From: Spinactinospora alkalitolerans
GTDB taxonomy: Bacteria; Actinomycetota; Actinomycetes; Streptosporangiales; Streptosporangiaceae
Length of the DNA stretch: 64,000 nt
NCBI RefSeq assembly: GCF_013408795.1
Contig: NZ_JACCCC010000001.1
Location: 1,302,001-1,366,000 of the forward strand
Direction of reading: 5' to 3'
The notes under the pieces are model-generated. The model was not told the origin of the DNA. It saw nothing but the letters and a program-made list of their open reading frames with translations, and did no database searches. The position numbers were made by a program, and so were the translations under genes. Shown here piece after piece: positions 32,938-41,724 of the stretch. The stretch's first letter is position 1; every line of letters starts with the position of its first letter.

Positions 32938-34449
32938 TCACGGTGCCGTCAGCAGGGCGACCGCCCGACGGGTGGCCTCGGCGTTGGACAGGTACACCTC
33001 GGCGCCCGCGGCGCGCAGCGTCTCGGCCTGGGCCGACAGGCCCTGGGCGTCGTCCTCGGCGCCGCACAGCGTGACGACCACGGGGGCGGGCGAGTCCGCG
33101 GCGCGCAGCACCGCCGCCACGCCCGCTGCGGGGTCGGGGTGGGAGCCGTGCCCGATGATGACGTCGAGCAGCACCGCGCCGCACGCCGGATCGGCGAGTT
33201 CGGCGGCCAGCCGCTCCTCGCGCACCGACGGGTCGATCATCGGGTGCGGCCGGCCGGCGGTGAGGTCGTCGTCGCCGAAGTCGATGACGAGGTGGTCGTC
33301 GGAGCGCAGGCCCGCGTCCAGCGTCCAGCGCTCGTCGTCGGGGTGCAGCGGGATGTTCGAGGCGATCGGGCCGAGGACGGCCGAGGCGATCACCATGGCC
33401 TCGTCGGCCAGCGTCCCGCCGCAGAAGAGCCCGCGCAGTGCGCCGGCGCGGGGGCGGACCGGCTCGTCGGGGAGCCAGGTCGGCCACGCGGGCGCCGGGC
33501 GGCCCAGCGCGGTCGCGACCTCGGCGGCCGCGGCGCTGATGTCGGTGCCGTCGCCGCCGAGCAGCACCAGGTGCACCGGCGTGGCCAGGGCGGCGCACTC
33601 GGCCTCGATCTCCTTGGCGACCTGGGGCGCCGGCGGCTTGGAGACCAGCACGATCCGCTCGGTGCCGGGGTCGGCGTCGAGGAGGTGCAGCGCCCGCCGG
33701 GTGGAGCGGCCCGCGACCTCCGCCGAGAGGTCCCGGCCGCCCACGCCCAGGCAGTGGCCGACGCCGACGCCCGCCGCGTCCAGCAGGCACATCAACTGCT
33801 GGGCCCCGGTCCCCGACGCCGCGACGACGCCGACGGGGCCGGGGCGCACGGCGTTGGCGAACCCGAGCCCGGCCCCGCCGATCACCGCCGTCCCGCAGTC
33901 CGGCCCCATCACCAGCCGGCCCAGCCGCTCGGCCGCCTCCTTCAGCGCGATCTCGTGCTCCAGCGGGACGTTGTCGCTGAAGACCAGCACGTCCAGTCCC
34001 GCGTCCATGGCGTCGAACGCCTCGGCGGCCGCGTAGCGGCCGGGCACCGAGACCAGCGCGACCGTGGGCGGCGACTCCGGCGCCGCCGCGCGCGCGGCGG
34101 CGCGGACCGTTCGGGCCGGCGCCCGGGCCGCGCCGCCCCCGCCGCCCCCGCCGCCCGCCATGGCGGCCAGTTCCTCGTCGGCCCGGCGCAGCGCGGCGGC
34201 CAGGACCTCCTCGTCCACCGCCCGCACGGCCACGAGCAGGTCGTTGGGCCCCACGTCGGCGGGGGCCGCGCCGCCCATGTCGGCGAGCAGTCCCAGGTTG
34301 AGCTCGGTGGCCATCGCCACGAGCGCGGCCTCGACCCCGTCGAGCGCGGCGACCTCCCTGCTCACTCGCATGAGTCCCACGGAGTCGCGGTAGGTGCCCC
34401 TGCGGACGTCCACCGTCATGGCGCGCGTGCCGGTCGGGTCAGTGGTCAC
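32938..34449 (-). CDS. allF: AllF/FdrA-like oxamate carbamoyltransferase component
   Basis: A 503-aa FdrA protein with a succinyl-CoA-synthetase-like Rossmann and flavodoxin-like fold. It starts with VDVRRGTYRDSVGLMRVS, the FdrA N-terminal domain, and later has LGRLVMGPDCGTAVIGG and GVVAASGTGAQQLMCLLD, equivalent to the phospho-ligand region of the CoA-ligase superfamily. A run of eight glycines near residues 98-105 forms the interdomain linker. The GTG start at 34449 has AAGGAG 5 bases upstream and overlaps the end of allH by 11 bases. It probably works with AllG and AllH to move a carbamoyl group to phosphate. Confidence 0.88.
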   Translation of the reverse strand: MTTDPTGTRAMTVDVRRGTYRDSVGLMRVSREVAALDGVEAALVAMATELNLGLLADMGGAAPADVGPNDLLVAVRAVDEEVLAAALRRADEELAAMAGGGGGGGGAARAPARTVRAAARAAAPESPPTVALVSVPGRYAAAEAFDAMDAGLDVLVFSDNVPLEHEIALKEAAERLGRLVMGPDCGTAVIGGAGLGFANAVRPGPVGVVAASGTGAQQLMCLLDAAGVGVGHCLGVGGRDLSAEVAGRSTRRALHLLDADPGTERIVLVSKPPAPQVAKEIEAECAALATPVHLVLLGGDGTDISAAAAEVATALGRPAPAWPTWLPDEPVRPRAGALRGLFCGGTLADEAMVIASAVLGPIASNIPLHPDDERWTLDAGLRSDDHLVIDFGDDDLTAGRPHPMIDPSVREERLAAELADPACGAVLLDVIIGHGSHPDPAAGVAAVLRAADSPAPVVVTLCGAEDDAQGLSAQAETLRAAGAEVYLSNAEATRRAVALLTAP

Positions 34450-35389
34450 GGGTACTCCTTGTCTGCTGGGTCGAGTCTGCCGCGCCGGACGGGCCCGGGC
34501 GGGTGCGCGACACGGCCAGCGCCCCGGCGAGGACGCCGAGTGCGAGGTCGGTTCCCGAGGTGTGGCCGATCGCGCGCAGCGCCGCCAGCGCCGGGCCGAC
34601 CGGTCCGTGGCCGGCGGCGGCGTCGAGCAGGTCGGTGGCCTCGGGGCAGCTCTCGCCGCGCGCGGCGTGCGCGATGAGTGAGGCCGACAGCGCCGTCGTC
34701 GCGGTCGCGGCGCGGGCCAGTGCGGCGTCGGCGAGCGGGCGGCACAGCGAGGGTCCGCCCAGGTGCCGCACCGCCAGCAGGAAGCCGCAGACCGCGTCGT
34801 CGCCGCTGGGAGTGAGGCCGGGGCCGAGGCCGATCAGGCCGGCGCAGGCGCGTTCGGCCCGGTCGGCGCCGTCCAGGGCGGTGTGCAGTGGGGCGGTGGC
34901 CTCGGCGGGCAGGCCCCCGGTGACGCCGGTGAGCGCGTCGCGCAGTCGGGCGGCGGCCCGTGTCGCCGCGGCCGCGTCGTCCCTCGTGAGGGGGCGGGGC
35001 GGCCGGGGACGCCACCACCGGCTCACTCGGACGGAAAGTGAGCCGGCGGGGCCGTCGAACCGCACGCAGCGCCGACCGATCCGGGCCGACGTCGCCTCGG
35101 CGACGTCCGCGAACGGCGCGGCGCTCTGCGGCTCGGCGAGGACCACTCCATTGGGCAACCGCACGGCGTCGTGTGCCAGTACCGCGATCACGGCCGACCG
35201 CGGAGGGTCCACAACCTCAAGGTAGACCGCCGCGCGGAAGACGCCCAGTATTCGAGTCGGCCGAAATGGGCCGGTCACAATGTCATGAAGCCTGTCAGCG
35301 GCGGCCGCCCGATGCGTCGCGGCCGCCGGAACCCGCGCCCGGCAGGCTTCACGGGCGCGAGAGCCCTGGTGCGGTGATCGCGCGCTCAC
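34439..35389 (-). CDS. allH: AllH-like oxamate carbamoyltransferase component (DUF2877)
   Basis: A 316-aa DUF2877 protein, the third member of the AllFGH set. The diagnostic motif GLIGLGPGLTPSGDDAVCGF is present near residue 205. The N-terminal part (LHDIVTGPFRPTRILGVFRA, then VYLEVV, and VRLPNGVVL) fits the family. I chose GTG 35389, with a GGGGG tract just upstream; a longer frame to 35524 would run into the divergent pucR gene and lacks family resemblance. It is the first gene of the minus-strand operon and shares a 65-base divergent promoter region with pucR. Confidence 0.82.
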   Translation of the reverse strand: MSARSPHQGSRAREACRARVPAAATHRAAAADRLHDIVTGPFRPTRILGVFRAAVYLEVVDPPRSAVIAVLAHDAVRLPNGVVLAEPQSAAPFADVAEATSARIGRRCVRFDGPAGSLSVRVSRWWRPRPPRPLTRDDAAAATRAAARLRDALTGVTGGLPAEATAPLHTALDGADRAERACAGLIGLGPGLTPSGDDAVCGFLLAVRHLGGPSLCRPLADAALARAATATTALSASLIAHAARGESCPEATDLLDAAAGHGPVGPALAALRAIGHTSGTDLALGVLAGALAVSRTRPGPSGAADSTQQTRSTRDH

Positions 35390-35442
35390 GCCCACCCCCT
35401 TCACGCTCCCGGCTTCCTGGAGGACGACGCTATGCGAGCCGC

Positions 35443-35448
35443 TATCGT
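35443..35448 (+). promoter_or_regulatory. Candidate -10 box for a leaderless pucR transcript
   Basis: TATCGT ends 6 bases before the pucR ATG, with no ribosome-binding sequence between them. This spacing would place transcription initiation at or next to the ATG. The 35390-35454 gap is also the allH promoter region. Confidence 0.4.
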
Positions 35449-35454
35449 CTACAC

Positions 35455-37173
35455 ATGGAAAACGTTGCCAACGATCCGGCCGACACTGCACAGAATCTGC
35501 CGAGCGCGGACCGTGTCCGGTCATCCAGCACGTTGGCGCGTGGCCTGACGGTCGCCGACGCGCTGAGTCTGTCGAGCCTGTCCGGAGCGGAGGTCGTGGC
35601 CGGGGCCGCGGGCCTGGACCGCGTCATCCAGCGGCTCAACGTCATGGAGGTCCCCGACATCCTGCCGTGGGTCAAGCCGGACGAGCTGCTGCTGACCACC
35701 GGCTACCCGCTGCGCAACACCCCGCAGGACATGGTGCGGCTGGTGCGCGACCTCGCCGAACGAGGACTGGCCGCCGTCGCGGTCAAGCTCGGCCGCTACG
35801 TCGACGAGCTGCCGGGGGAGATGCTGCGCGCGGCCGACGAGCTGCGGTTGCCGATCCTGCTGCTGGGCGACGAGGTGGCCTTCGACGACGTGCTCAACCA
35901 GCTCCTCACCGACATCCTGAACCGGCAGGCGGCCACGCTCGCGCGCTCGGAGGAGGTGCACCGCGTCCTGGTCAACGTCATCCTGGCCGGCGGAGGGCTC
36001 GCGGCGATCACCAACGAGCTGCCCGCCCTGCTGGACGGCGGCGTCATGGTCACCACCCCCGACGGCCGGGTGCTCGCCCGCTCGGGGGTGTCCGAGGAGG
36101 TGCTGCGGGATCCGCACCACTTCGACCTGACCAGCGGCCGCTTCCACATGGAGCGGTTCAAGCACGGGGTCCGCGCGCTCGACGACGACGACCCGCGCGT
36201 CGTGCAGGTGCCGATCCTCGCCGGGAACCTCGACCACGGGCGGATCGTGCTGATCAGCCACGAGCGGCCCATCGACCACACCGACGTACACGTCCTGGAG
36301 CGGGCCGCCGCGACCGCGGCGCTGGTCATCACCAAGGACCTCGCCGTCGCCGCCGTGGAGGGCAAGTACCAGGGCGACTTCCTGCGCGACCTGCTCGCCG
36401 GGCGCGCGGGCGATCCCGAGCACGCCGTCCGGCACTGCGCCACGCTCGGCTGGGACATCGATCGCCCGCTGGTGGTCGTCGTCGCCGAGATGGACCCCGA
36501 ACCGGCCTCGCCCGTGCCCGCGGCCGGCGACCTGCGGCCGGTCCACGAGCGCTTCGCCAGCGCCTGGACCATGGTCGTGCGGGAGCGCGACCCCAAGGCC
36601 GCGATCGCCGGCTACAGCCAGGAGGTCGTGGTGGTGATGGGGGCCGGGTCCTCCGGTTCCGACCACGCCCGGACGGTCCGCTCGATGGTCGCCCAGGTCT
36701 CCGGCGACGGCGGAGGCGGCCGCAGGCCCTTCGCCACCGGCGTCAGCCGGGTCGCCGCCTCCCCCGAGGAGATTCCCACGGCTTACGAGCAGGCCAAGCA
36801 GGCCGCGCGGGTCGGGCGGCAGATGCACGGCTCCGGAGCGGTCGCCGACTTCGACGACCTCGGCGTCTTCCGGCTCATCAGTCTGGTCCCCGACAGTGCC
36901 GAGCTGCGGGCGTTCATGACCGAGACGCTCGGGGACCTCGCCGAGCGCGGCGACGCCGAGACCGAGGACCTGCGCACCACGCTGGAGGTGCTGCTCGACA
37001 ACAACCTCAACGTCGCCGAGACCGCCCGCCTGCTGCACTTCCACTACAACACGCTGCGCTACCGCATCGGCAAGCTGGAGCGCATGCTCGGCCCCTTCAC
37101 CACCGACCCGCACCTGCGGCTGAACCTGATGGTCGCGCTCAGGGTGATCCGGATGCGCGGGCTGCGGCCGTAG
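35455..37173 (+). CDS. PucR-family transcriptional regulator
   Basis: A 572-aa regulator of the PucR/CdaR type, typical of purine and ureide catabolism. The N-terminal PucR domain covers about residues 30-150 (LTVADALSLSSLSGAEVVAG, then DILPWVKPDELLLTTGYPLR). A middle sensory region contains a degenerate GGDEF-like segment (FATGVSRVAASPEEIPTAYE). The C-terminal HTH_30 domain is NVAETARLLHFHYNTLRYRIGKLERML. The ATG at 35455 lacks a Shine-Dalgarno sequence and may be leaderless. It is divergent from allHFG and upstream of the permease-cox operon, so both are probable targets; the inducer is likely a pathway intermediate (inference). Confidence 0.9.
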   Translation: MENVANDPADTAQNLPSADRVRSSSTLARGLTVADALSLSSLSGAEVVAGAAGLDRVIQRLNVMEVPDILPWVKPDELLLTTGYPLRNTPQDMVRLVRDLAERGLAAVAVKLGRYVDELPGEMLRAADELRLPILLLGDEVAFDDVLNQLLTDILNRQAATLARSEEVHRVLVNVILAGGGLAAITNELPALLDGGVMVTTPDGRVLARSGVSEEVLRDPHHFDLTSGRFHMERFKHGVRALDDDDPRVVQVPILAGNLDHGRIVLISHERPIDHTDVHVLERAAATAALVITKDLAVAAVEGKYQGDFLRDLLAGRAGDPEHAVRHCATLGWDIDRPLVVVVAEMDPEPASPVPAAGDLRPVHERFASAWTMVVRERDPKAAIAGYSQEVVVVMGAGSSGSDHARTVRSMVAQVSGDGGGGRRPFATGVSRVAASPEEIPTAYEQAKQAARVGRQMHGSGAVADFDDLGVFRLISLVPDSAELRAFMTETLGDLAERGDAETEDLRTTLEVLLDNNLNVAETARLLHFHYNTLRYRIGKLERMLGPFTTDPHLRLNLMVALRVIRMRGLRP

Positions 37174-37360
37174 GAGGCGGCGCGGGCGTCCGGATGCCGG
37201 CCGGACGGATCGTGGCGGCGGCCGTCAGGGCACGGAAGGCGGAACAGGGCGATTCGGGGTGGAATATAACTATTCGCCCACGCCGTCGCCGCCGTCGTCA
37301 GTTTCCGACCGCGCACGCATTAGAGTCCCAAGCGCGCGCTGAGGAGAGGACGGAGGCGGT

Positions 37361-38287
37361 ATGTGGCAGTTGTGGGGGCACGACGGGACGCTCGTCGTCG
37401 AGGACAACGGCGATCTGGTGTTCGTCTTCGGACCGCAGGCCGACCCGGCGAAGGCCCGCTTCGGCCACCGAAGGTTCCCGCGCGGCGTCATCGCCTGGGC
37501 CGAGACCGTGGACGGCGGCTGGCTCGCCAAGCCCTACTTCCGGCTGCACCGCATCGGTGAGCCGCGGAGGCCGGACGCCGATCCGAGCCGGAACTCCGAC
37601 ATCCTGCTGCTCACCGGCGACGACCAGGTCGCCGCCGTGCGCCCCCTGGTGGCCGAGCTGTGCGCCGACCGGGAGCCCCCGGTCGAGCAGCCCTTCGACG
37701 ACGTGGTGCTGCGCGAGGACATCGCCCGCGCGGCGAGCGACGCCGACCTGTTCCTGGCGAAGAGGTCGCTTCGGGCGCTCCCCGAGCAGGTCACGGACGA
37801 CGAGACCGTGGAGTTCATGACATCCGGGTCCCATGACGGCGACTCCGGTCTCGTCGTCGTGACCGACCGGCGGCTGCTGCACGTGTCGGAGAGCCGGATG
37901 TTCGGCTCGTCGACCCTGTCCATCCCGGTCGGGCAGATCGTGTCGGTGGAGATGTCGTCGGCCGGCTTCGGGGAGGCCGCGGGATCGCTGGTCGTGCACA
38001 CCTCCAGCGGGGAGACCGCGTTCGACGTCGTCGGCGATGACGGGCTCAAGGAAATCACGGCCCGGCTGCGGCGGGCCGCGGACGACGCCGACCGCCATGC
38101 CGGCGCCCCGCCCGCCGGCCCGCCCGCCGCCCCGCCCGCCGGCCCGGCCGCGGCGGCGTCCGCTGCGCCCGGCGGCACCCAGCGGCTCCTGGACGAGCTG
38201 CGCCAACTCGGCGAACTGCGGGACTCCGGCGTCATCACCCCCGAGGAGTTCGACCGGCTCAAGGACAGGCTCATCGGCGACATCTGA
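37361..38287 (+). CDS. DUF4429-like protein with C-terminal SHOCT domain
   Basis: A 308-aa protein, probably cytoplasmic (no signal peptide or membrane segment). The first half looks like a PH-type beta fold (MWQLWGHDGTLVVED, then LVFVFGP) and a second PH-like region carries LVVVTDRRLLHVSESRMFGS. A Pro/Ala/Gly-rich linker at about residues 248-270 leads to a SHOCT helix pair (LLDELRQLGELRDSGVITPE, then EFDRLKDRL), a short module found at protein ends in actinobacteria. The exact function is unknown. The ATG has GAGGAGAGGA and GGAGG upstream. It lies between pucR and the nucleobase permease, but nothing ties it to catabolism. Confidence 0.75.
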   Translation: MWQLWGHDGTLVVEDNGDLVFVFGPQADPAKARFGHRRFPRGVIAWAETVDGGWLAKPYFRLHRIGEPRRPDADPSRNSDILLLTGDDQVAAVRPLVAELCADREPPVEQPFDDVVLREDIARAASDADLFLAKRSLRALPEQVTDDETVEFMTSGSHDGDSGLVVVTDRRLLHVSESRMFGSSTLSIPVGQIVSVEMSSAGFGEAAGSLVVHTSSGETAFDVVGDDGLKEITARLRRAADDADRHAGAPPAGPPAAPPAGPAAAASAAPGGTQRLLDELRQLGELRDSGVITPEEFDRLKDRLIGDI

Positions 38288-38528
38288 CGAGCTTCGACCA
38301 CCGCGTTCGCGGGGCAGGGTGGGATTTCCAGGGCTCGGACCCGCCGTGCCGCCGACGCTACGCGCACCGCGACAGCCGACCCCTGTGCGGATCCGGCCGT
38401 CGAACATCAGTGAGACCGCGCGTCCGCCGTAACCGGGCCGCAATGGGGCGGAGACGGCTCCGACACCTGCCCGTGCCGGACTTGGAGCGCGTGGTTCCCC
38501 GCGCGGCCCGCACCGCGCCCGCCGGCGG

Positions 38529-38550
38529 AGTTGGGCAGCACTGCACAACT
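38529..38550. promoter_or_regulatory. Near-perfect 22-base palindrome upstream of the permease-cox operon
   Basis: AGTTG-G-GCAG-CA-CTGC-A-CAACT: nested arms pair with one mismatch. It lies about 170-190 bases before the permease start, in a 430-base gap without a gene, and is a good candidate operator, possibly for PucR. Confidence 0.5.
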
Positions 38551-38554
38551 GAGG

Positions 38555-38639
38555 GGAGAGTGTTTAGCAGTTGTCGCCAGTGAAGCCGGTTTCCGCAGCT
38601 CCTTAGGGTTGCCCCATTCAGTGAAGCAGGTCACTCTCC
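38555..38639. promoter_or_regulatory. Paired repeats in the permease promoter region
   Basis: The inverted octamers GGAGAGTG (38555-38562) and CACTCTCC (38632-38639) enclose two direct copies of CAGTGAAGC (38578-38586 and 38619-38627) that are 41 bases apart, close to four helical turns. The layout suggests cooperative regulator binding. Confidence 0.4.
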
Positions 38640-38717
38640 GGGCTTCGCGAAAAAGGGGTTGCAGGCCGGGTCCGCCGGGGAACCCAGTCGCGCCAGAGTC
38701 GTCTTTTGGAGGCGGGT

Positions 38718-40190
38718 ATGAAACTCGGCTTGGGCTGGAAACTCTACGGGGACGGCAGCGCCCCGCCCCCGGGAGCGGTGGTCAAGCCCGACGAACGGCT
38801 GTCGTGGGGCAGGACCGCGGGCCTGGGCGCCCAGCACGTGGTCGCGATGTTCGGCGCGACCTTCGTCTTCCCGATCGTCATGGGCCTGGACCCCAACCTG
38901 GCCATCATGATGTCGGGCATCGGCACGATCCTGTTCCTGCTCATCGTGAAGGGGAAGATCCCGAGCTACCTGGGCACCAGTGCGTCGTTCGTGGGCGCCG
39001 TGACCGCCATCCGCGCCGCGGGCGGCGACAGCGCCACCGTGACCGGCGCCATCCTGGTGGCCGGCGCGGTCCTCGCGCTGTCGGGAGTGCTCATCCACCT
39101 GCTCGGCCCGCACGTCATCCTCAAGGCGTTCCCGCCCGCGGTCACCGGCGCGGTGGTCATGCTGATCGGCTTCAACCTCGCCCCCGTCGTCGCCACGGCC
39201 TACTGGCCCTACGACCAGTGGATCGGCCTGCTCACCATGGGCTTCGTTGTGCTGGCGACCGTGCTGCTGCGCGGCTTCCTCGGCCGCATCACCATCCTCC
39301 TCGGGCTGATCTTCGGGTTCGTCATGTCATGGCTCTTCGACCGGGTCTTCGGCATGGCCTCGGTGCCCGGCGATGAACCCGGCAGCGTCGTCGACGCCTT
39401 CAGGGTGGACCTGTCGGGCGTCGCCGAGGCCTCATGGATCGGCCTGCCCTCCTTCCACGCCCCCGACTTCCAGACATCGGCGATCCTGGTCGCGCTGCCG
39501 GCCGTCATCGCGCTGATCGCGGAGAACGCCGGCCACGTCAAGGCGGTCCAGGAGATGACCGGGGAGGACCTCGACCCCCACATGGGCCGCGCCATCTTCG
39601 CCGACGGCGTCGCCACCACGCTGGCCAGCTCCGTCGGCGGATCGCCCACCACGACCTACGCCGAGAACATCGGGGTCATGGCGGCGACCCGGATCTACTC
39701 CACGGCGGCCTACTACGTGGCGGCGATCGTGGCGATCCTGTTCGGACTGTGCCCGAAGTTCGGCGCCCTGATCGCCGCCACGCCCAGCGGCGTGCTCGGC
39801 GGCATCACGGTCGTGCTCTACGGCATGATCGGACTGCTGGGCGCCAAGATCTGGGTGGAGAACCGGGTCGACTTCGCCAACCCCGTCGTGCTCGTCCCGC
39901 TGGCCGCCGGCCTCATCGCCGGCATCGGCGGCGTGGAGGTGGCGTTCACCGACACCTTCGTGATCAACGGCATCGCGCTGGGCACGATCATCACCCTGGT
40001 CGGCTACCACCTGCTCGTCTGGCTGGCCCCCGAGCACATGGTGCCGCGGCCGGTCGGTGCGCGCCCCGAGGGCGACGAGGGCGCGGGGATCATGGTCGTG
40101 GGCACCGGCGACGACACGGCGCTGCCCGAGGCGGCGAAGGAGGAGAGGGCCGTGGAAGGCGCGGACAAGGAGGGCCCCGACCGGACCTGA
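38718..40190 (+). CDS. NCS2-family nucleobase permease, uracil type
   Basis: A 490-aa nucleobase:cation symporter-2 protein with about 12-14 hydrophobic segments. The substrate-site region IALIAENAGHVKAVQEMTG and the signature GGSPTTTYAENIGVMAATRIYS-like segment at 39634-39705 match the uracil permease branch (UraA/PyrP/RutG) better than xanthine or urate carriers. A charged C-terminal tail of about 50 residues follows the last helix. ATG 38718 has GGAGGCGGG just upstream. Its stop is 77 bases before coxM, so it likely imports the substrate of the molybdenum hydroxylase encoded next. Confidence 0.9.
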   Translation: MKLGLGWKLYGDGSAPPPGAVVKPDERLSWGRTAGLGAQHVVAMFGATFVFPIVMGLDPNLAIMMSGIGTILFLLIVKGKIPSYLGTSASFVGAVTAIRAAGGDSATVTGAILVAGAVLALSGVLIHLLGPHVILKAFPPAVTGAVVMLIGFNLAPVVATAYWPYDQWIGLLTMGFVVLATVLLRGFLGRITILLGLIFGFVMSWLFDRVFGMASVPGDEPGSVVDAFRVDLSGVAEASWIGLPSFHAPDFQTSAILVALPAVIALIAENAGHVKAVQEMTGEDLDPHMGRAIFADGVATTLASSVGGSPTTTYAENIGVMAATRIYSTAAYYVAAIVAILFGLCPKFGALIAATPSGVLGGITVVLYGMIGLLGAKIWVENRVDFANPVVLVPLAAGLIAGIGGVEVAFTDTFVINGIALGTIITLVGYHLLVWLAPEHMVPRPVGARPEGDEGAGIMVVGTGDDTALPEAAKEERAVEGADKEGPDRT

Positions 40191-40267
40191 CACCCGGTGC
40201 GCCGGGCGCGGCGCAGTCCCCGCACCCGACGCCGCAGGCGTCCCCTCAGCTCACGAAGAGGAGTCCC

Positions 40268-41178
40268 GTGAAACCACCGGCTTTCTCCTACCACGCTCCG
40301 ACCACGCCGGCCGAGGCGCTGGCGACGCTCGCCGAGGTCGGGCCGCACGGCAAGGTGCTCGCGGGCGGGCAGAGCCTGATCCCGCTGCTCAACATGCGCC
40401 TGGCCGCGCCTGAGCACCTCGTGGACATCAACGGCGTCACCGGACTGGACCGCATCGACGTCGACGCCGACGGCGTGCGCGTGGGAGCGCTGGTCCGGCA
40501 CGCCCGGCTGGAGGCCGACGGCGCCGCTGCGGCCGCGGTGCCCCTGCTGCGCCAGGGGCTGCGGCTGGTGGCGCACCCCGTCATCCGCAACCGCGGCACC
40601 ACCGTCGGCAGCCTCGCCCACGCCGACCCGTCGGCGGAGATGACCGCGGTCCTCGCCCTGCTCGGCGGCGCGGTGGAGGCGGCCGGCGCATCCGGCACCC
40701 GGACGGTGCCGGCCGCGGACTTCTTCATCGGGCCGATGGAGAGCTGCCTGCGCCCCGACGAGCTCGCCGTCGCGGCCCGCTTCCCGCGGCCGGCGCCGGG
40801 CAGCGGCAGCGCGTTCGTCGAAGTGGCCCGCAGGCACGGCGACTACGCGGTGTGCGGCGTGGCCGCCGTCGTCACCCTCGACGCCGATCTGCGGATCGAG
40901 GCGGCCCGCGCCGCCTACCTCTCGATGTCGCCGGTCCCGCTGGTGCTGGACCTGACCGAGGCGGTGGCCGGGCGCGCGCCCGGCACCGCCGACTTCGCCG
41001 CCGCCGGACGGCTGGCGCGGGACCGGACGGAGCCGGAGACCGACATCCACGCCACCGCCGAGTACCGCCGCCACCTCGCGGGGGTGCTCACCGCCCGCGC
41101 GCTGCGGGAGGCCGCCGACGCCGCGGCCCACGACACCGCGGTGCCCGGACTCGACCCGACCGGAACCAGGAGCGCACG

Positions 41179-41182
<4 letters not shown>
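40268..41182 (+). CDS. Molybdenum hydroxylase FAD-binding subunit (CoxM type)
   Basis: A 304-aa FAD subunit that carries electrons from the [2Fe-2S] subunit to an acceptor. FAD-binding motifs are LAGGQSLIPLLNMRLAAPEH (residues about 36-55) and IRNRGTTVGSLAHADPSAEM (about 110-130). The C-terminal CO-dehydrogenase flavoprotein domain follows. The GTG start has AAGAGGAG 5 bases upstream. The gene overlaps coxS by ATGA. It forms a heterotrimer with the next two genes. The set lacks CO-oxidising signatures, so it should be read as a xanthine-dehydrogenase-family hydroxylase of N-heterocycles. Confidence 0.92.
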
Positions 41183-41720
<538 letters not shown>

Positions 41721-41724
<4 letters not shown>

